DNA of 64,000 nucleotides from Uliginosibacterium sp. 31-16. Its GTDB lineage: Bacteria; Pseudomonadota; Gammaproteobacteria; Burkholderiales; Rhodocyclaceae. A model generated the notes under the pieces. That model did not search any database and had not been told where the DNA came from. It saw only the letters and a list, made by a program, of their open reading frames with translations. The position numbers and the translations under genes were made by a program. This document shows positions 37,007 to 46,408 of this stretch, one piece after another; positions within the stretch are counted from its first letter, which is position 1, and every line of letters starts with the position of its first letter. The stretch covers positions 620,001 to 684,000 of the forward strand of contig NZ_JAVALZ010000003.1 in assembly GCF_030730865.1 (NCBI RefSeq), in the 5' to 3' direction.

Positions 37007-38377
37007 TCAGGCGGTCAACCTGCCGCTGAAGTGATCGTTGATCTCGGCGTAGAGAGCTTGCAGGCGCTCCGGCGGGATGCTGCAGATGCCTTCGTAGGCT
37101 TTGGTGAAGTGCACTTCCGTGTGATTCAGGGCGTAGGGCTGGATCAGGCCTTCGGCAATCAGATCGTCGTATAGCGGTGAGCCAGGCAGGGGGCTGTAGA
37201 TGCTCCAGCTCCAGCGGTCCTGCTCGATGGATTTAGCGAGCTCGAAGGTCTGCTGCACGTCGTCCTCGGTTTCGCCTGGCACGCCGATCATGAAGAAGCC
37301 GAAGACGCGCACGTGCTTCTTCGCCAGCGCCACGCCAGCACGGATCTCGTCGACGGTGATCTTCTTGTTCAGGCGTTTGAGGGTGTTCGGCGAGCCGGAT
37401 TCGATGCCCAGATCAATCTGGGTCAGGCCGGCTTCTTTCATCATCGCCAGTTCGGCGTCATCGAGAAGGTTGATGCGGGTGAGTGCCTGCCATTCGACTC
37501 CGACTTTTCGCTCGATCATCAGACGACAGAATTCACGGGTCCAGTCTTTCTTCAGGTTGAAGATACTGTCCTTGAACCATACGCCCTGGATGCCATGTTC
37601 ATCGCGAAGTTTCTCGATCTGCTCGACCACGCCGAGCGCCGAGCGGAAACGCCACTTGTGGCCCATGGTCTGTTGTACGGCGCAGAAGGAGCAGGAGTAG
37701 GGGCAACCCCGCGAGACGATCATCGAGATGCCGCGCACGCTGCGCAGCAAGCCGTTGTGCTCGATGTAACGCTCGACCGGGAAGGCGTTGTAATCAGCCG
37801 GCGGAATGGCATTGAGGTCGCGGATCAGCGGCGCACGCTCCGAAATGTGCAGGCCCTGATCCGTGCGGTAACACAGGCCGGGTACCTCGGCGAGCGTGCC
37901 TGCCGTTTTTTCGTGGCCTCCGGTCAGAACATCAAGCAGGGCGACGATGGCTTCTTCGCCTTCGCCGCGCATCACGAAGTCGACAGCCGGATGGGCGAGC
38001 ACGCCTTCGGGGTCCAGCGTGGGGTGCACACCGCCCAGCGCGATGTGTGCCTGCGGCAGGATCTTGCGGGCCAGTTCGGCGACGCGGATGGCTTCCGGAT
38101 AAGTCGGCGTCATTGCGGTGATGCCGACGAAGTCCGGCTGCTCATTGTGCAGGCGCTGTTCCAGTGCCTCGCTGTCCATCATCAGGCCCTGCATGTCGAG
38201 AAGTTCAACATCGTGTCCATGCTGCTTGGCGGCGGCGGTCAGATAGGCAAGGCCCAGCGGCGGCTCGAAAGGCGCGACATACAGATTGCCGCCACGAATC
38301 CACTTGGTGTAATCCTCGAAGCGGTTGCGAAATTCGCTGTGATCGAAGAACGCCGGATTGATCAGGAATATTTTCAT
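37007..38377 (-). CDS. B12-binding-domain radical SAM protein
   Basis: This is a class B-like radical SAM enzyme of 456 residues. The N-terminal Rossmann-like cobalamin-binding domain (1-150) lacks the DxHxxG base-off motif (it reads LLDMQGLMMD). The radical SAM core (about 215-400) carries C225-x3-C229-x2-C232 in SRGCPYSCSFC. Further core motifs are GVWFKDSIFNLKK, DLGIESGSPNTLKRLNK and FFMIGVPGETEDD. Relatives methylate unactivated carbons or close rings. It is the last gene of a trio with a split-barrel protein and a second radical SAM enzyme; the substrate is unknown. Confidence 0.88.
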   Translation of the reverse strand: MKIFLINPAFFDHSEFRNRFEDYTKWIRGGNLYVAPFEPPLGLAYLTAAAKQHGHDVELLDMQGLMMDSEALEQRLHNEQPDFVGITAMTPTYPEAIRVAELARKILPQAHIALGGVHPTLDPEGVLAHPAVDFVMRGEGEEAIVALLDVLTGGHEKTAGTLAEVPGLCYRTDQGLHISERAPLIRDLNAIPPADYNAFPVERYIEHNGLLRSVRGISMIVSRGCPYSCSFCAVQQTMGHKWRFRSALGVVEQIEKLRDEHGIQGVWFKDSIFNLKKDWTREFCRLMIERKVGVEWQALTRINLLDDAELAMMKEAGLTQIDLGIESGSPNTLKRLNKKITVDEIRAGVALAKKHVRVFGFFMIGVPGETEDDVQQTFELAKSIEQDRWSWSIYSPLPGSPLYDDLIAEGLIQPYALNHTEVHFTKAYEGICSIPPERLQALYAEINDHFSGRLTA

Positions 38378-38397
38378 GGCGGATCTCTGTCTGTGGC

Positions 38398-38865
38398 TCA
38401 GTGCGCGGCGATGCGGTCCAGATGGATGAAGCTCGGGTGGGCGGCGTCTTCGGTGGCGCGTCTATCCTTGAAGCTTTGCTCGATGACCTGCTCCGGCTCG
38501 ATGACCCACACCCCGGCAAGATCAACATCGCCCAGGCGCTCGCGCACCGCGTTGTAGTGATGCAGGTAGAGCGGGCCGGTGATGTGGTACTTGAGGACGC
38601 GTCCCTTGATCTGCACGCTGCGCTTGTCCGTGCCACGCAGCAGGATGGTGACCTTGCGTTCGAACCAGATGCTGCCGACGAGATTGCGGCCGGTGGTGGA
38701 GGATTCGATCAATTCGAGTGAATGGATGCGACCGTCTTCGCCAAGGTGCAGCGATTGCTTGAAGACGGCGTGCGGCACGCCATTGCCATCTACGCTGGCC
38801 AACACCTTGATGGTGTCGCGGTCGTTGAGGAGCTCAATGACGTCCTGTGAAAGTTCGATGCTCAT
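38398..38865 (-). CDS. Pyridoxamine-5'-phosphate-oxidase-like FMN split-barrel protein
   Basis: This is a small protein of 155 residues resembling the PPOX/FMN split-barrel family. It has a VIELLNDRDTIKVLASVDGNGVPHAVFKQSL strand-turn-strand start, SSTTGRNLVGSIWFERKVTILLRG, and a C-terminal IEPEQVIEQSFKDRR. In such proteins the fold binds FMN, F420 or haem. It lies between two radical SAM genes on the same strand, 20 bases before one and 12 bases after the other. It may supply electrons or bind a flavin product, but this is inference. Confidence 0.75.
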   Translation of the reverse strand: MSIELSQDVIELLNDRDTIKVLASVDGNGVPHAVFKQSLHLGEDGRIHSLELIESSTTGRNLVGSIWFERKVTILLRGTDKRSVQIKGRVLKYHITGPLYLHHYNAVRERLGDVDLAGVWVIEPEQVIEQSFKDRRATEDAAHPSFIHLDRIAAH

Positions 38866-38877
38866 GGTGTAGTCCTC

Positions 38878-40131
38878 TCAGATTCGGGCCAGATCGGTGT
38901 CGGGGTGGTTGCCGCAGCGGCGGTAGTCGTCGAAGTCGACCGACAGGCCGTACTTGATGCGCAGATCCTGCAGGCCACGAGCGAGACGGATGAAGTAATC
39001 CAGCGACGGCGCTTTTTGCCCGGCGAAGGCCGAGCCGGGGCGCGGCACCCAGGCGATGTAGACCGTGGTGACGCCACGCTCGGCGAGGTATTCCGCTTCA
39101 CTCAGGGTGGATTCCAGCGCGTCCTTTTCGCTCTTGAAACCGAGCGGTTGCGCCATCTCCACGCCGCCAACGATGCCGGTGCCGACATTGCCGCGACCGA
39201 AGATGTCGACCGCCCCGATCAGGCGATCACGCCAGCCCTTGTAGCCGATGTGTTTGGCTTTGCCGGGGCAGATCCAGTTGAACAGTTCTTCGTTGAGCAC
39301 TTCCAGATCGCTGGTGTAGCTCGACAGGCCGGTTTCCTCATACAGGCGGCGCAACTGGCGTTCATTGAAGGCCGAGCCGATGAGCTGGCTGGGGAATTTT
39401 TTGGTGGTGAAGTTCTCGCCGATGGCTTGCAGCAGCTCGATGTAGAAATCCACTTCGAGGTCGAAAATTTCCTTGCCTTTGATCACTGAGCCGGCGGTGA
39501 GGCACAGGTTGGTGAAGCGGCCCGGCTCTTTGATGGCTTCAGCCAGGGTTTCCTTCACGTCTTGCGGGCGCAGGCGGTTCGGCACGCCGAGCTCGTCGCG
39601 CTGCTGTTTGGTGTGGGTGACGATGTCGCAGAAACGGCAGCCTTCGTTCTCCGCCCAGAAGTAGCAGAAGCTGGACTGGAATACGTTCAGGCGCTGCGGG
39701 CGGGCACTGATGATGTGGCTCATCGGCAGGCCGGTACTTGTCTGCTTGTCGTAGTAGGCGGGCTTGGGCCACAGGTCGACCTCTTCCAGTTCGCGGCCTT
39801 CGTCGAGAAGCACGAAGCGCCCGTCACGATAATCGACGGTGTAGGGGGCCTGCTCAAGCGGGGTCGGATCGACGAGGATGGTGCTGCCATCGCGCAGCAG
39901 CAGGGATTCGGGCAGCGGTTTGATGACTCCGTCACGCGAACCAAAGATGTAGGGGCTGCGCAACTGGTGGATGGCCGGATCAACCGCCGCTTCGGCACGC
40001 GGGGTGTAGAACACGCCACGGCGTTGCACGTCGATTTTCAGGGCGACCAGACGCGGGAAGTCGGGATGGGCGGCGAGGGTGTCCTCGAAAGAGGATTCTT
40101 CGCGATAACGAGGTTTAAGCAGGGCAACCAT
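38878..40131 (-). CDS. Radical SAM protein with an atypical CX8CX2C cluster motif
   Basis: This protein of 417 residues begins MVALLKPRYREESS and has a strong AGGAG site. The first 150 residues are non-core and include a beta-rich part with DGSTILVDPTPLEQAPYTVDYRDGRF. The probable [4Fe-4S] ligands are C156, C165 and C168 (CYFWAENEGCRFC), a spacing of eight rather than the usual three. Downstream, the sequence NLCLTAGSVIKGKEIFDLEVD and GRGNVGTGIVGGVEMAQP fits a radical SAM barrel. It is the first gene of the trio and divergent from a GntR gene. I do not recognise a specific subfamily. Confidence 0.75.
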   Translation of the reverse strand: MVALLKPRYREESSFEDTLAAHPDFPRLVALKIDVQRRGVFYTPRAEAAVDPAIHQLRSPYIFGSRDGVIKPLPESLLLRDGSTILVDPTPLEQAPYTVDYRDGRFVLLDEGRELEEVDLWPKPAYYDKQTSTGLPMSHIISARPQRLNVFQSSFCYFWAENEGCRFCDIVTHTKQQRDELGVPNRLRPQDVKETLAEAIKEPGRFTNLCLTAGSVIKGKEIFDLEVDFYIELLQAIGENFTTKKFPSQLIGSAFNERQLRRLYEETGLSSYTSDLEVLNEELFNWICPGKAKHIGYKGWRDRLIGAVDIFGRGNVGTGIVGGVEMAQPLGFKSEKDALESTLSEAEYLAERGVTTVYIAWVPRPGSAFAGQKAPSLDYFIRLARGLQDLRIKYGLSVDFDDYRRCGNHPDTDLARI

Positions 40132-40237
40132 GTGGGCTCCTTGACAGACGGGTTTCGGTGCGTGGGTCACAAGACCCTGTTTGATGAATGGATTATCCGA
40201 AGGGCGCTGTCCGGTGCGAACCAATTAGTTCTGCTGA

Positions 40238-40255
40238 GCTTATGCAATCCTTATA
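40238..40255. promoter_or_regulatory. AT-rich motif shared with sulfur-gene promoters
   Basis: GCTTATGCAATCCTTATA lies about 110 bases upstream of the radical SAM gene at 40131. Similar strings occur upstream of cysT (GTTATATGCAATG at 20343) and ssuA (GCTTATGC at 45653). It could be a CysB-type contact, but the match is short. Confidence 0.35.
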
Positions 40256-40258
40256 TGA

Positions 40259-40272
40259 CCTGTCATGACAGG
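40259..40272. promoter_or_regulatory. 14-bp perfect palindrome, candidate GntR operator
   Basis: CCTGTCATGACAGG is a perfect palindrome in the divergent gap between the radical SAM gene and the GntR gene, 128 bases from one start and 86 from the other. GntR/HutC regulators usually bind palindromes of this size near their own gene. Confidence 0.55.
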
Positions 40273-40357
40273 CTGTGGCAAGCTGTTGTTTGAGATACAA
40301 ATATTTTTATGGCACTTGCCATTGGGATTGTGGTGCTGGTTGTTTAAAGGACTGGAA

Positions 40358-41098
40358 ATGAAGGATTCAGCGTTCGGGCACGGTGCGCCGCAGCCGCTTT
40401 ACCAGCAATTGCGTGAGGCGCTGCGAAAGAGGATTCTCGATGGTGATTTGCGCCAGCATGAACGCCTGCCTTCGGAAAGCGAGTTGATCAGCAGTTTCGG
40501 AGTGAGCCGGATTACGGTACGCCAGGCATTGAACGATCTGGCGCGCGAAGGTCTGATCTTCAAACTGGCGGGCAAGGGCTCATATGTGTCCAAACCACGC
40601 CCGATGCAGAGCCTTTCACGCCTGCAAGGTTTTGGTGAGGCGATGTCGCGACTGGGCTACCAGACGGTGAACCGGGTGCTCGGTCTGAGTAATGTCCCGG
40701 CCGACGCCACTGTAGCGGCAGGGCTGGAGCTGGAGCCTGGGGCGCTGGTGACGGAAGTGCGTCGGGTGCGTTACCTTGACAGTACGCCGGTATCGCTCGA
40801 TCTGACCTTTGTTCGCCCCGAACTTGGTGCGCGACTGTCACGCGAGGATCTGGTGAGTCGCGACATCTTCCTGATTCTTGAAAATGATTACCGCATCTCA
40901 CTTTGACATGCCGATGTGATCATCGACTCGGTGCTTGCCACGCCGGAGCAGGCTGCTTATCTGCAAGTCGAAGCTGGTGCAGCGCTGCTGCACATCGAAC
41001 GTCTGACCTGCGGCCGGGATGGTGCTCCGCTGGAGTTTGATCACCTGTATTTCCGGGGTGATACCTTCCGCTATCAGGCCCGCGTGGAGCGGGACTGA
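40358..41098 (+). pseudogene. GntR/HutC-family regulator interrupted by an in-frame TGA
   Basis: From MKDSAFGHG the frame encodes a GntR winged helix (about 10-80, SRITVRQALNDLAREGLIFKLAGKGSYV) and the start of a UTRA effector domain. It then stops at TGA (40904-40906, after YRISL). The same frame continues after the stop with HADVIIDSVLATPEQAAYLQVEAGAALLHIERL and ends at 41098 with FRYQARVERD, which is the expected rest of a UTRA domain. Without the stop the protein would have about 246 residues, the usual size. So this is one nonsense change, not a frameshift. The truncated 182-residue product keeps the DNA-binding domain. Confidence 0.85.
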
Positions 41099-41118
41099 TG
41101 GCGAAGGTCAGGCGGCGC

Positions 41119-41676
41119 TCAGGCAGCGATCTGCTCGTGCGGGTTGCGCGGAAGCTTGCTCAGAAAAGCATCCAGGCCATCCTGCAGACGTTGGATGACT
41201 TCTTCAGTCAGATACGATTCAATCTCCGTGCCAGCACGCGTGAACTCCTGGTCGGCAACATTGATGCCGGGCAGGATGTGGCTGGTTTCAAGAGTTTTCA
41301 GCACAGGCAATAGCGCGAACTCGAGTGACTGGCGATAAGCGATGCTGCCGCTGGTAGAGAGACTGAGTACGCTCTTGCCATTCAGGCCTCGATGCTGGAT
41401 CTGGTCGAGAATGGCCTTCAGTGCCGCAGTGAAGGAACCCTGATAAACCGGCGAAGCGATTACCACACCTTGAGCGCGGGCGATGGCAGCATTCAGGGCC
41501 TGATGGGCAGGCGTCCCCGATCTGGCGTGGATCAGGTCTTCCGCATTGAAATCGTCAATGCTGAAGCGGGTGACCGTGAAGCCAAGTCGGGCAAGTTGCT
41601 GCTCAACACAACGCAGAAGATATGAAGAGCGCGACTGTGGATTGGGGCTGCCCGCCAGGGTGACGATATGTGACAT
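41119..41676 (-). CDS. ssuE: NADPH-dependent FMN reductase SsuE
   Basis: This is a flavodoxin-fold FMN reductase of 185 residues that supplies FMNH2 to the alkanesulfonate monooxygenase. Motifs TLAGSPNPQSRSSYLLR (phosphate-binding loop), ASPVYQGSFTAALKAILDQ and LSTSGSIAY are typical of SsuE. It is the last gene of the ssu operon here (A-D-C-B-E on the minus strand), 24 bases after ssuB. In E. coli ssuE is first, so the order differs. Confidence 0.92.
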   Translation of the reverse strand: MSHIVTLAGSPNPQSRSSYLLRCVEQQLARLGFTVTRFSIDDFNAEDLIHARSGTPAHQALNAAIARAQGVVIASPVYQGSFTAALKAILDQIQHRGLNGKSVLSLSTSGSIAYRQSLEFALLPVLKTLETSHILPGINVADQEFTRAGTEIESYLTEEVIQRLQDGLDAFLSKLPRNPHEQIAA

Positions 41677-41700
41677 ATTTTTTCCTTTAAAGTCAGAGAC

Positions 41701-42501
41701 TCAGGCCGCCAGGGCGTCCGGTTTTATAAGGGTCTTGCCGAGCAGTTGATTCAGCAGCAATTCTTCCAGTGCAGCAAAAGCTGCATCGCTGCGCGCCCGC
41801 GGCCGTGGCAGGCGCACATGCAGATCCTGGGTGATCTGCCCGTCTTCGATAAGGATTACGCGATCAGCGAGCGCTATGGCTTCGTGCACGTCATGCGTCA
41901 CCAGCAGGGCTGTGAAGCCATGTTCGCGCCACAGCGATTCGATCAGGGCGTGCATTTCGATGCGGGTCAGGGCGTCCAATGCACCGAGTGGTTCATCCAG
42001 CAGCAGCAGACGCGGGCGGTGTACGAGGGCACGGGCCAGTGCGACCCGCTGACGCTGCCCGCCGGAGAGACGGCTGGGCCAGTCGAAGCGTCGGTCGGCG
42101 AGGCCGACTTCATTCAGCACGTCGAGTACTTCCAGATAGCGATCCCGCGTGAGTCCGAGACTGACATTGGCAAGCACCTTCTTCCAGGGGAGCAGGCGGG
42201 ACTCCTGAAACATGATGCGGGTGTCGTCATGTGTGGACTCCTGGCGACCATCATGCAACTGAACACCACTCTGGATTTCTTCCAGCCCGGCGATCACGCG
42301 CAGGAGTGTGCTTTTGCCGCAGCCACTACGCCCGACGATGGCAACGAACTCACCGGGCTGAATGTCCAGGTCGATGCTGCGCAGAACTTCGCGCTCGCCA
42401 TAGCGTTTGACGATACTGCGCAGGCTCAGGCCCGTACCTTTTGCATTGACGATGGCAGCACTGCTGGCCAAGGCTTCAGTTTCACGTGAATTGTGGTTCA
42501 T
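41701..42501 (-). CDS. ssuB: Alkanesulfonate ABC transporter ATPase SsuB
   Basis: This is the ATPase of the aliphatic sulfonate importer, 266 residues from [17 protein letters not shown]. The longer open frame upstream overlaps ssuC and is rejected. Walker [16 protein letters not shown], signature [15 protein letters not shown], Walker [13 protein letters not shown] and [15 protein letters not shown] are intact. The [15 protein letters not shown]-loop is characteristic of sulfonate/nitrate/taurine ATPases. Confidence 0.93.
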   Translation of the reverse strand: MNHNSRETEALASSAAIVNAKGTGLSLRSIVKRYGEREVLRSIDLDIQPGEFVAIVGRSGCGKSTLLRVIAGLEEIQSGVQLHDGRQESTHDDTRIMFQESRLLPWKKVLANVSLGLTRDRYLEVLDVLNEVGLADRRFDWPSRLSGGQRQRVALARALVHRPRLLLLDEPLGALDALTRIEMHALIESLWREHGFTALLVTHDVHEAIALADRVILIEDGQITQDLHVRLPRPRARSDAAFAALEELLLNQLLGKTLIKPDALAA

Positions 42502-42523
42502 GGCTTTCACCTCCTGATTCAGT

Positions 42524-43303
42524 TCAGTGTTGATATCCGGGATGCCAGCGCAGCCAGAAGCGCTCCAGCCCTCGCGCCGTGAGATCGGCAAACTTGCCGA
42601 GCAGGGCGTAGAGCAGGATTCCGACCAGCACAATGTCGGTTTGCAGGAATTCGCGGGCATTCATGGTCATGTAACCGATGCCTGAGCTGGCCGAAATGGT
42701 TTCAGCCACGATCAGGATTACCCACATGAAGCCTAGCGAGAAGCGCACGCCGACCAGGATCGAAGCGGTTGCGCCGGGAAGGATGACGTCGCGATACAGG
42801 CCCCAGCCGGAAAGGCCATAGCTGCGTCCCATCTCGATGAGCGTGGCGTCAACCGAGCGGATGCCGTGATAGGTGTTCAGATAGATCGGGAAGAAAACCC
42901 CGATGGATACCAGAAACAGCTTGGCCCCTTCATCGATACCGAACCACAGGATCACCAGCGGGATCAGCGCCAGCGGCGGGATGTTGCGCACCATCTGCAA
43001 GCTGGTGTCGAGCAGGATTTCAGCGCGCCTGAAACTGCCTGTTAACAACCCCAGCAGCAGCCCGGCCCCCCCGCCAATGGCAAAACCGGACAAGGCCCGA
43101 CGGGCGCTGACCGCCACGTGTTGCCATAGCTCTCCTGACAACGCGAGAGTCCAGGCGGCTTTGCCGATAGCCAGTGGCGCTGGCAAGACGCGGCTGGAGA
43201 GCCAGCCAGTCTGGGCTGCGAGTTGCCACAGGAGCAGCAGCAAGACCGGTGCCACCCAGGGAAGTGATCGTTGCCAGACGAGACGGGGCAGGGACTGACT
43301 CAT
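42524..43303 (-). CDS. ssuC: Alkanesulfonate ABC transporter permease SsuC
   Basis: This is the permease of the sulfonate importer, 259 residues with about six transmembrane helices. It shows [28 protein letters not shown] and the coupling loop [28 protein letters not shown]. It overlaps ssuD by 4 bases. The best alternatives are taurine or nitrate permeases, but the neighbouring ssuD supports sulfonates. Confidence 0.93.
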   Translation of the reverse strand: MSQSLPRLVWQRSLPWVAPVLLLLLWQLAAQTGWLSSRVLPAPLAIGKAAWTLALSGELWQHVAVSARRALSGFAIGGGAGLLLGLLTGSFRRAEILLDTSLQMVRNIPPLALIPLVILWFGIDEGAKLFLVSIGVFFPIYLNTYHGIRSVDATLIEMGRSYGLSGWGLYRDVILPGATASILVGVRFSLGFMWVILIVAETISASSGIGYMTMNAREFLQTDIVLVGILLYALLGKFADLTARGLERFWLRWHPGYQH

Positions 43304-44499
43304 GCAGGAACCTTTCTGTCTTCATGTTCCGGTCGCCCTGTTCTGGCTGGAACAAAGTGGTTGCCGACGATTTCGCCGAATGGGCCAGTCAGCGTCTTCC
43401 CCGGCAGGCGATCGGATGTGGTGTGCTCCAGCGGCAGCAACGGAAAGACCAGTTCGGCAAAGCGATAAGCCTCTTCCAGATGCGGGTAGCCTGAAAGCAC
43501 GAAAGCCTCTGCACCGATAGCCTGATACTCGCGCAGCTTGGCCGCTACCTGTTGCGGATTACCGACGATGGCGGTGCCTGCACCACCTCGTACGAGGCCG
43601 ACACCCGCCCACAGATGCGGGTCTATTTCCAGGTCGGCACGTGTCCGACCCTTGCCTTGACCATGCAGGGCAGCCATGCGGCGTTGGCCTTCGGATTCCA
43701 TCTTGCCCAGAGCGCCCTGAGCACGTGCCACGGTCTCGTCATCGAGCCGGCTGATCAGGGACTCAGCTGCGGCCCAGGCTTCTTCCTCGGTTTCGCGAAC
43801 GATCACGTGCAGGCGTACGCCGAACTTCACCTTGCGCCCATGTCTGGCGGCGCGGGCGCGCACATCATCGAATTTCTTCCTGACCTCTGCTGGTGGCTCA
43901 CCCCATGACAGATAAGTCTCAACCTGTTCGGCCGCCAGATCATGGGCAACGTCCGAGGAGCCGCCGAACCACACTGGCGGATGCGGATTCTGGATCGGCG
44001 GGTAGAGAAGACGGGCTCCGGATACCTGCAGGTGCTCGCCCTTGAAGTCAAAACTTTCATTGGAGTGACTGCGGGCGATGATTTCCCGCCAGATCCGGAT
44101 GAATTCGCCTGCTGCGGCATAGCGCTCGGCATGTGACTGGAACAGTCCATCACCCGCGAGTTCGCTGGAGTCTCCACCGGTAACCAGATTGACCAGCAGG
44201 CGTCCGCCGGAGAGACGGTCAAACGTTGCTGCCATGCGTGCGGCGAGCGCAGGTTGAGTAAGTCCGGGGCGCAGCGCAACGAGAAAGCGCAAATTGCGAG
44301 TGGCACCGATCAGGCTGGCGGTGACGACCCACGGATCTTCGCAGGAACGCCCGGTGGGCGTGAGTACGCCGTAATAGCCAAGCTGATCGGCTGCCTGTGC
44401 GATCTGGCGCAGATAGTCGAGACTGACTTCGCGAGCCCCTTCGCTGGTGCCGAGGTAGCGACTGTCGCCGTGGGTGGGCAGAAACCAAAGGATTTTCAT
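43300..44499 (-). CDS. ssuD: FMNH2-dependent alkanesulfonate monooxygenase SsuD
   Basis: SsuD cleaves alkanesulfonates to an aldehyde and sulfite. The protein has 399 residues in a luciferase-like TIM barrel. Family motifs are [32 protein letters not shown] (conserved Cys near residue 54), [19 protein letters not shown] and [27 protein letters not shown]. Length and motifs match SsuD (about 380) with a slightly longer tail. Its sulfite product would feed sulfide and cysteine synthesis encoded nearby. Confidence 0.94.
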   Translation of the reverse strand: MKILWFLPTHGDSRYLGTSEGAREVSLDYLRQIAQAADQLGYYGVLTPTGRSCEDPWVVTASLIGATRNLRFLVALRPGLTQPALAARMAATFDRLSGGRLLVNLVTGGDSSELAGDGLFQSHAERYAAAGEFIRIWREIIARSHSNESFDFKGEHLQVSGARLLYPPIQNPHPPVWFGGSSDVAHDLAAEQVETYLSWGEPPAEVRKKFDDVRARAARHGRKVKFGVRLHVIVRETEEEAWAAAESLISRLDDETVARAQGALGKMESEGQRRMAALHGQGKGRTRADLEIDPHLWAGVGLVRGGAGTAIVGNPQQVAAKLREYQAIGAEAFVLSGYPHLEEAYRFAELVFPLLPLEHTTSDRLPGKTLTGPFGEIVGNHFVPARTGRPEHEDRKVPA

Positions 44500-44585
44500 T
44501 GTGCTTTTCTCTGTGGGAATGAAACGGTGAAAACACCGAATGGCCGGGGCGCTGTACCGCGCCTCCAGCCCTGGGTTAATGAGGA

Positions 44586-45545
44586 TCAGCGTTTCAGGGC
44601 GGCGTCACGCACCTTGATGGCCTTCGGAATCAGCTTCAGTTCGAAGAAGGTGTCGGCCACCTTCTGCTGGTTGTCGAGGATCTTGTCGTCAATGGCCACG
44701 GTTTGCAGCTCATAGCGCGTCAATGCCTGTTCCACGATGGCAGGATCAAGCCCTTGCAGTGGCGCGATGATGGCTGCCGCTGCTTTCACGTCCTTCTTGA
44801 TGATCAGCGCATGCTTCTGTGACTCCTCGAAAATCAGCTTGATCACGTCAGCTCGTTTCTCCGCGAATTCGCGTTCGGCCAGGAAGAAGTTGTAGTTGCT
44901 GACGATGCCGGTGCCATCGGCAAGGATGCGGGCATTAGCCTGCTTCTCGGCTGCCGAGAGGAAGGGCTCCCAGATGACCCAGGCATCGATACTGCCTTTT
45001 TCGAATGCGGCACGTGCGTCGGCGGGGGGCAGGAATACAGGGGTGATGTCGCTGTACTTCAGACCAGCCTTCTCAAGCGCCTTGACCAGCAGGTAATGCA
45101 CGTTGGAGCCCTTGTTCAGTACAACCTTCTTGCCCTTCAGGTCGGCTACGGTTTTGATGGCCGAGTTTTTCGGCACAAGGATCGCTTCGGCCTGGGGGGA
45201 GGGGATTTCGGTGCCGACGTAAATGAAATTCGCACCGGCCGCCTGAGCGAAGATTGGCGGAGCTTCGCCGACGTTGCCGATATCGATGGCGCCAACATTC
45301 AGACCTTCAAGAAGTTGCGGGCCAGCCGGAAATTCAACCCATTTCACTTCGATGCCTTTCGGCGCGAGCAGCTTCTCGAGGGTGCCTTGTGACCTGATCA
45401 GAGACAGGATGCTGGCGGACTTCTGGAATCCGATGCGCAGCTGCTTCGGGTTGTATTCGGCAGAGGCTGGCGTTGCCATGCCAAGTGTGGCCATAGCCAG
45501 GACGGCAGCAAGCAGCTGGCGATGGAAACTCTTCGGTGTATTCAT
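44586..45545 (-). CDS. ssuA: Alkanesulfonate-binding protein SsuA
   Basis: This is the periplasmic binding protein of the sulfonate importer, 319 residues from [12 protein letters not shown], with a signal peptide (1-30, cut after TPASA). Motifs [54 protein letters not shown] and [21 protein letters not shown] are diagnostic of SsuA. It is the first gene of the ssu operon. The 285-bp gap upstream is shared with the divergent rhodanese gene. Confidence 0.93.
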   Translation of the reverse strand: MNTPKSFHRQLLAAVLAMATLGMATPASAEYNPKQLRIGFQKSASILSLIRSQGTLEKLLAPKGIEVKWVEFPAGPQLLEGLNVGAIDIGNVGEAPPIFAQAAGANFIYVGTEIPSPQAEAILVPKNSAIKTVADLKGKKVVLNKGSNVHYLLVKALEKAGLKYSDITPVFLPPADARAAFEKGSIDAWVIWEPFLSAAEKQANARILADGTGIVSNYNFFLAEREFAEKRADVIKLIFEESQKHALIIKKDVKAAAAIIAPLQGLDPAIVEQALTRYELQTVAIDDKILDNQQKVADTFFELKLIPKAIKVRDAALKR

Positions 45546-45652
45546 TTGATTGCTCCCTGTGGTGAGTGAGTGATTCGTCGGCATCTGCATGCTCTGGACA
45601 TGACGCACTCTATTCAGGGGAGACATCCAAGGGAACGAAGGATTTCAGAATT

Positions 45653-45708
45653 GCTTATGCACAAGGCGCGAGGTGATCTGGTTGTGCTTATCAACATTCT
45701 GGATAAGC
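45653..45708. promoter_or_regulatory. Dyad-symmetric site between ssuA and the rhodanese gene
   Basis: GCTTATC (45686-45692) and GATAAGC (45702-45708) form a perfect 7-bp dyad with a 9-base spacer, typical of LysR-type contacts. GCTTATGC occurs 26 bases before it (45653). The gap drives two divergent sulfur operons, so CysB or a related regulator is the likely binder. Confidence 0.5.
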
Positions 45709-45830
45709 GAACAACTTTTTATTCGTTTTGCTGGTTAAAGCCAGCACATATGCTGCAGTCCATTCCCAAGGCCAGCATTCATTCCTGATGGATGCATGGT
45801 GCTCGCCAAATACCGAATATGGAGGAAGTG

Positions 45831-46358
45831 ATGCCTTTATCTACTCTTCAGGATGCTCCTGCAAATGCGGCAAACCGTCATGGCTTGAGTCAGGCTCTGT
45901 CTGCCGATGAAACTTATGCAAAAGAAATTCTTGTTCGGGCACGTGAACGCGCTGCAGAGCGGAGTCTCCCGTTCTCGGGTGGTGTAACGCCTGTCGAAGC
46001 CTGGGAGTTGTTCAATCAGGGAGCCGCTTTGATCGTCGATGTCCGTAGTGCAGAAGAGCGCAAGTTTGTAGGACACGTTCCGGAAACCTTGCATGTTGCC
46101 TGGGCGACCGGGACTGCACTGACACGCAATCCGCGTTTCGCCAGAGAACTTGAGGCAAAAGTCGGAAAAGAGGCTGTTGTTCTTCTTCTGTGCCGCAGTG
46201 GGAAACGTTCTGCTCTGGCGGCAGAAGTTGCAGCCAAGGCTGGTTTCAAGAATGTTTTCAATGTGTTCGAAGGCTTCGAAGGCGACTTGAACGACCTGCA
46301 GCAGCGTGGCGAGAGCAACGGCTGGAAGCACTGGAATCTACCTTGGGTACAGGACTGA
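45831..46358 (+). CDS. Rhodanese-domain sulfurtransferase
   Basis: This is a single-domain rhodanese of 175 residues from MPLSTLQDAP, placed after a GGAGGA ribosome site. Another in-frame ATG lies at 45819. The active-site loop is C121-R-S-G-K-R in VLLLCRSGKRSALAA, and VEAWELFNQGAALIVDVRSAEER gives the fold. The first 45 residues are extra and charged. It starts a plus-strand run of sulfur genes that leads to the encapsulin, and it may move sulfane sulfur between thiosulfate, cysteine pools and the compartment. Confidence 0.9.
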   Translation: MPLSTLQDAPANAANRHGLSQALSADETYAKEILVRARERAAERSLPFSGGVTPVEAWELFNQGAALIVDVRSAEERKFVGHVPETLHVAWATGTALTRNPRFARELEAKVGKEAVVLLLCRSGKRSALAAEVAAKAGFKNVFNVFEGFEGDLNDLQQRGESNGWKHWNLPWVQD

Positions 46359-46408
46359 TCATTTGGTTCTGAACGAAAGAATTTCAATCAGAAGTCGGAG
46401 ATACAAAC

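Noticed and set aside
40904-40906. TGA in the GntR gene as a selenocysteine codon
   Set aside because: There is no cysteine or selenocysteine at this point in UTRA domains, and I saw no selenocysteine-insertion hairpin directly after it. A nonsense change is simpler.
40916-41098. Separate 60-residue gene after the GntR stop
   Set aside because: It is in the same frame and reads as the missing end of the UTRA domain, so it is treated as part of the broken GntR gene.
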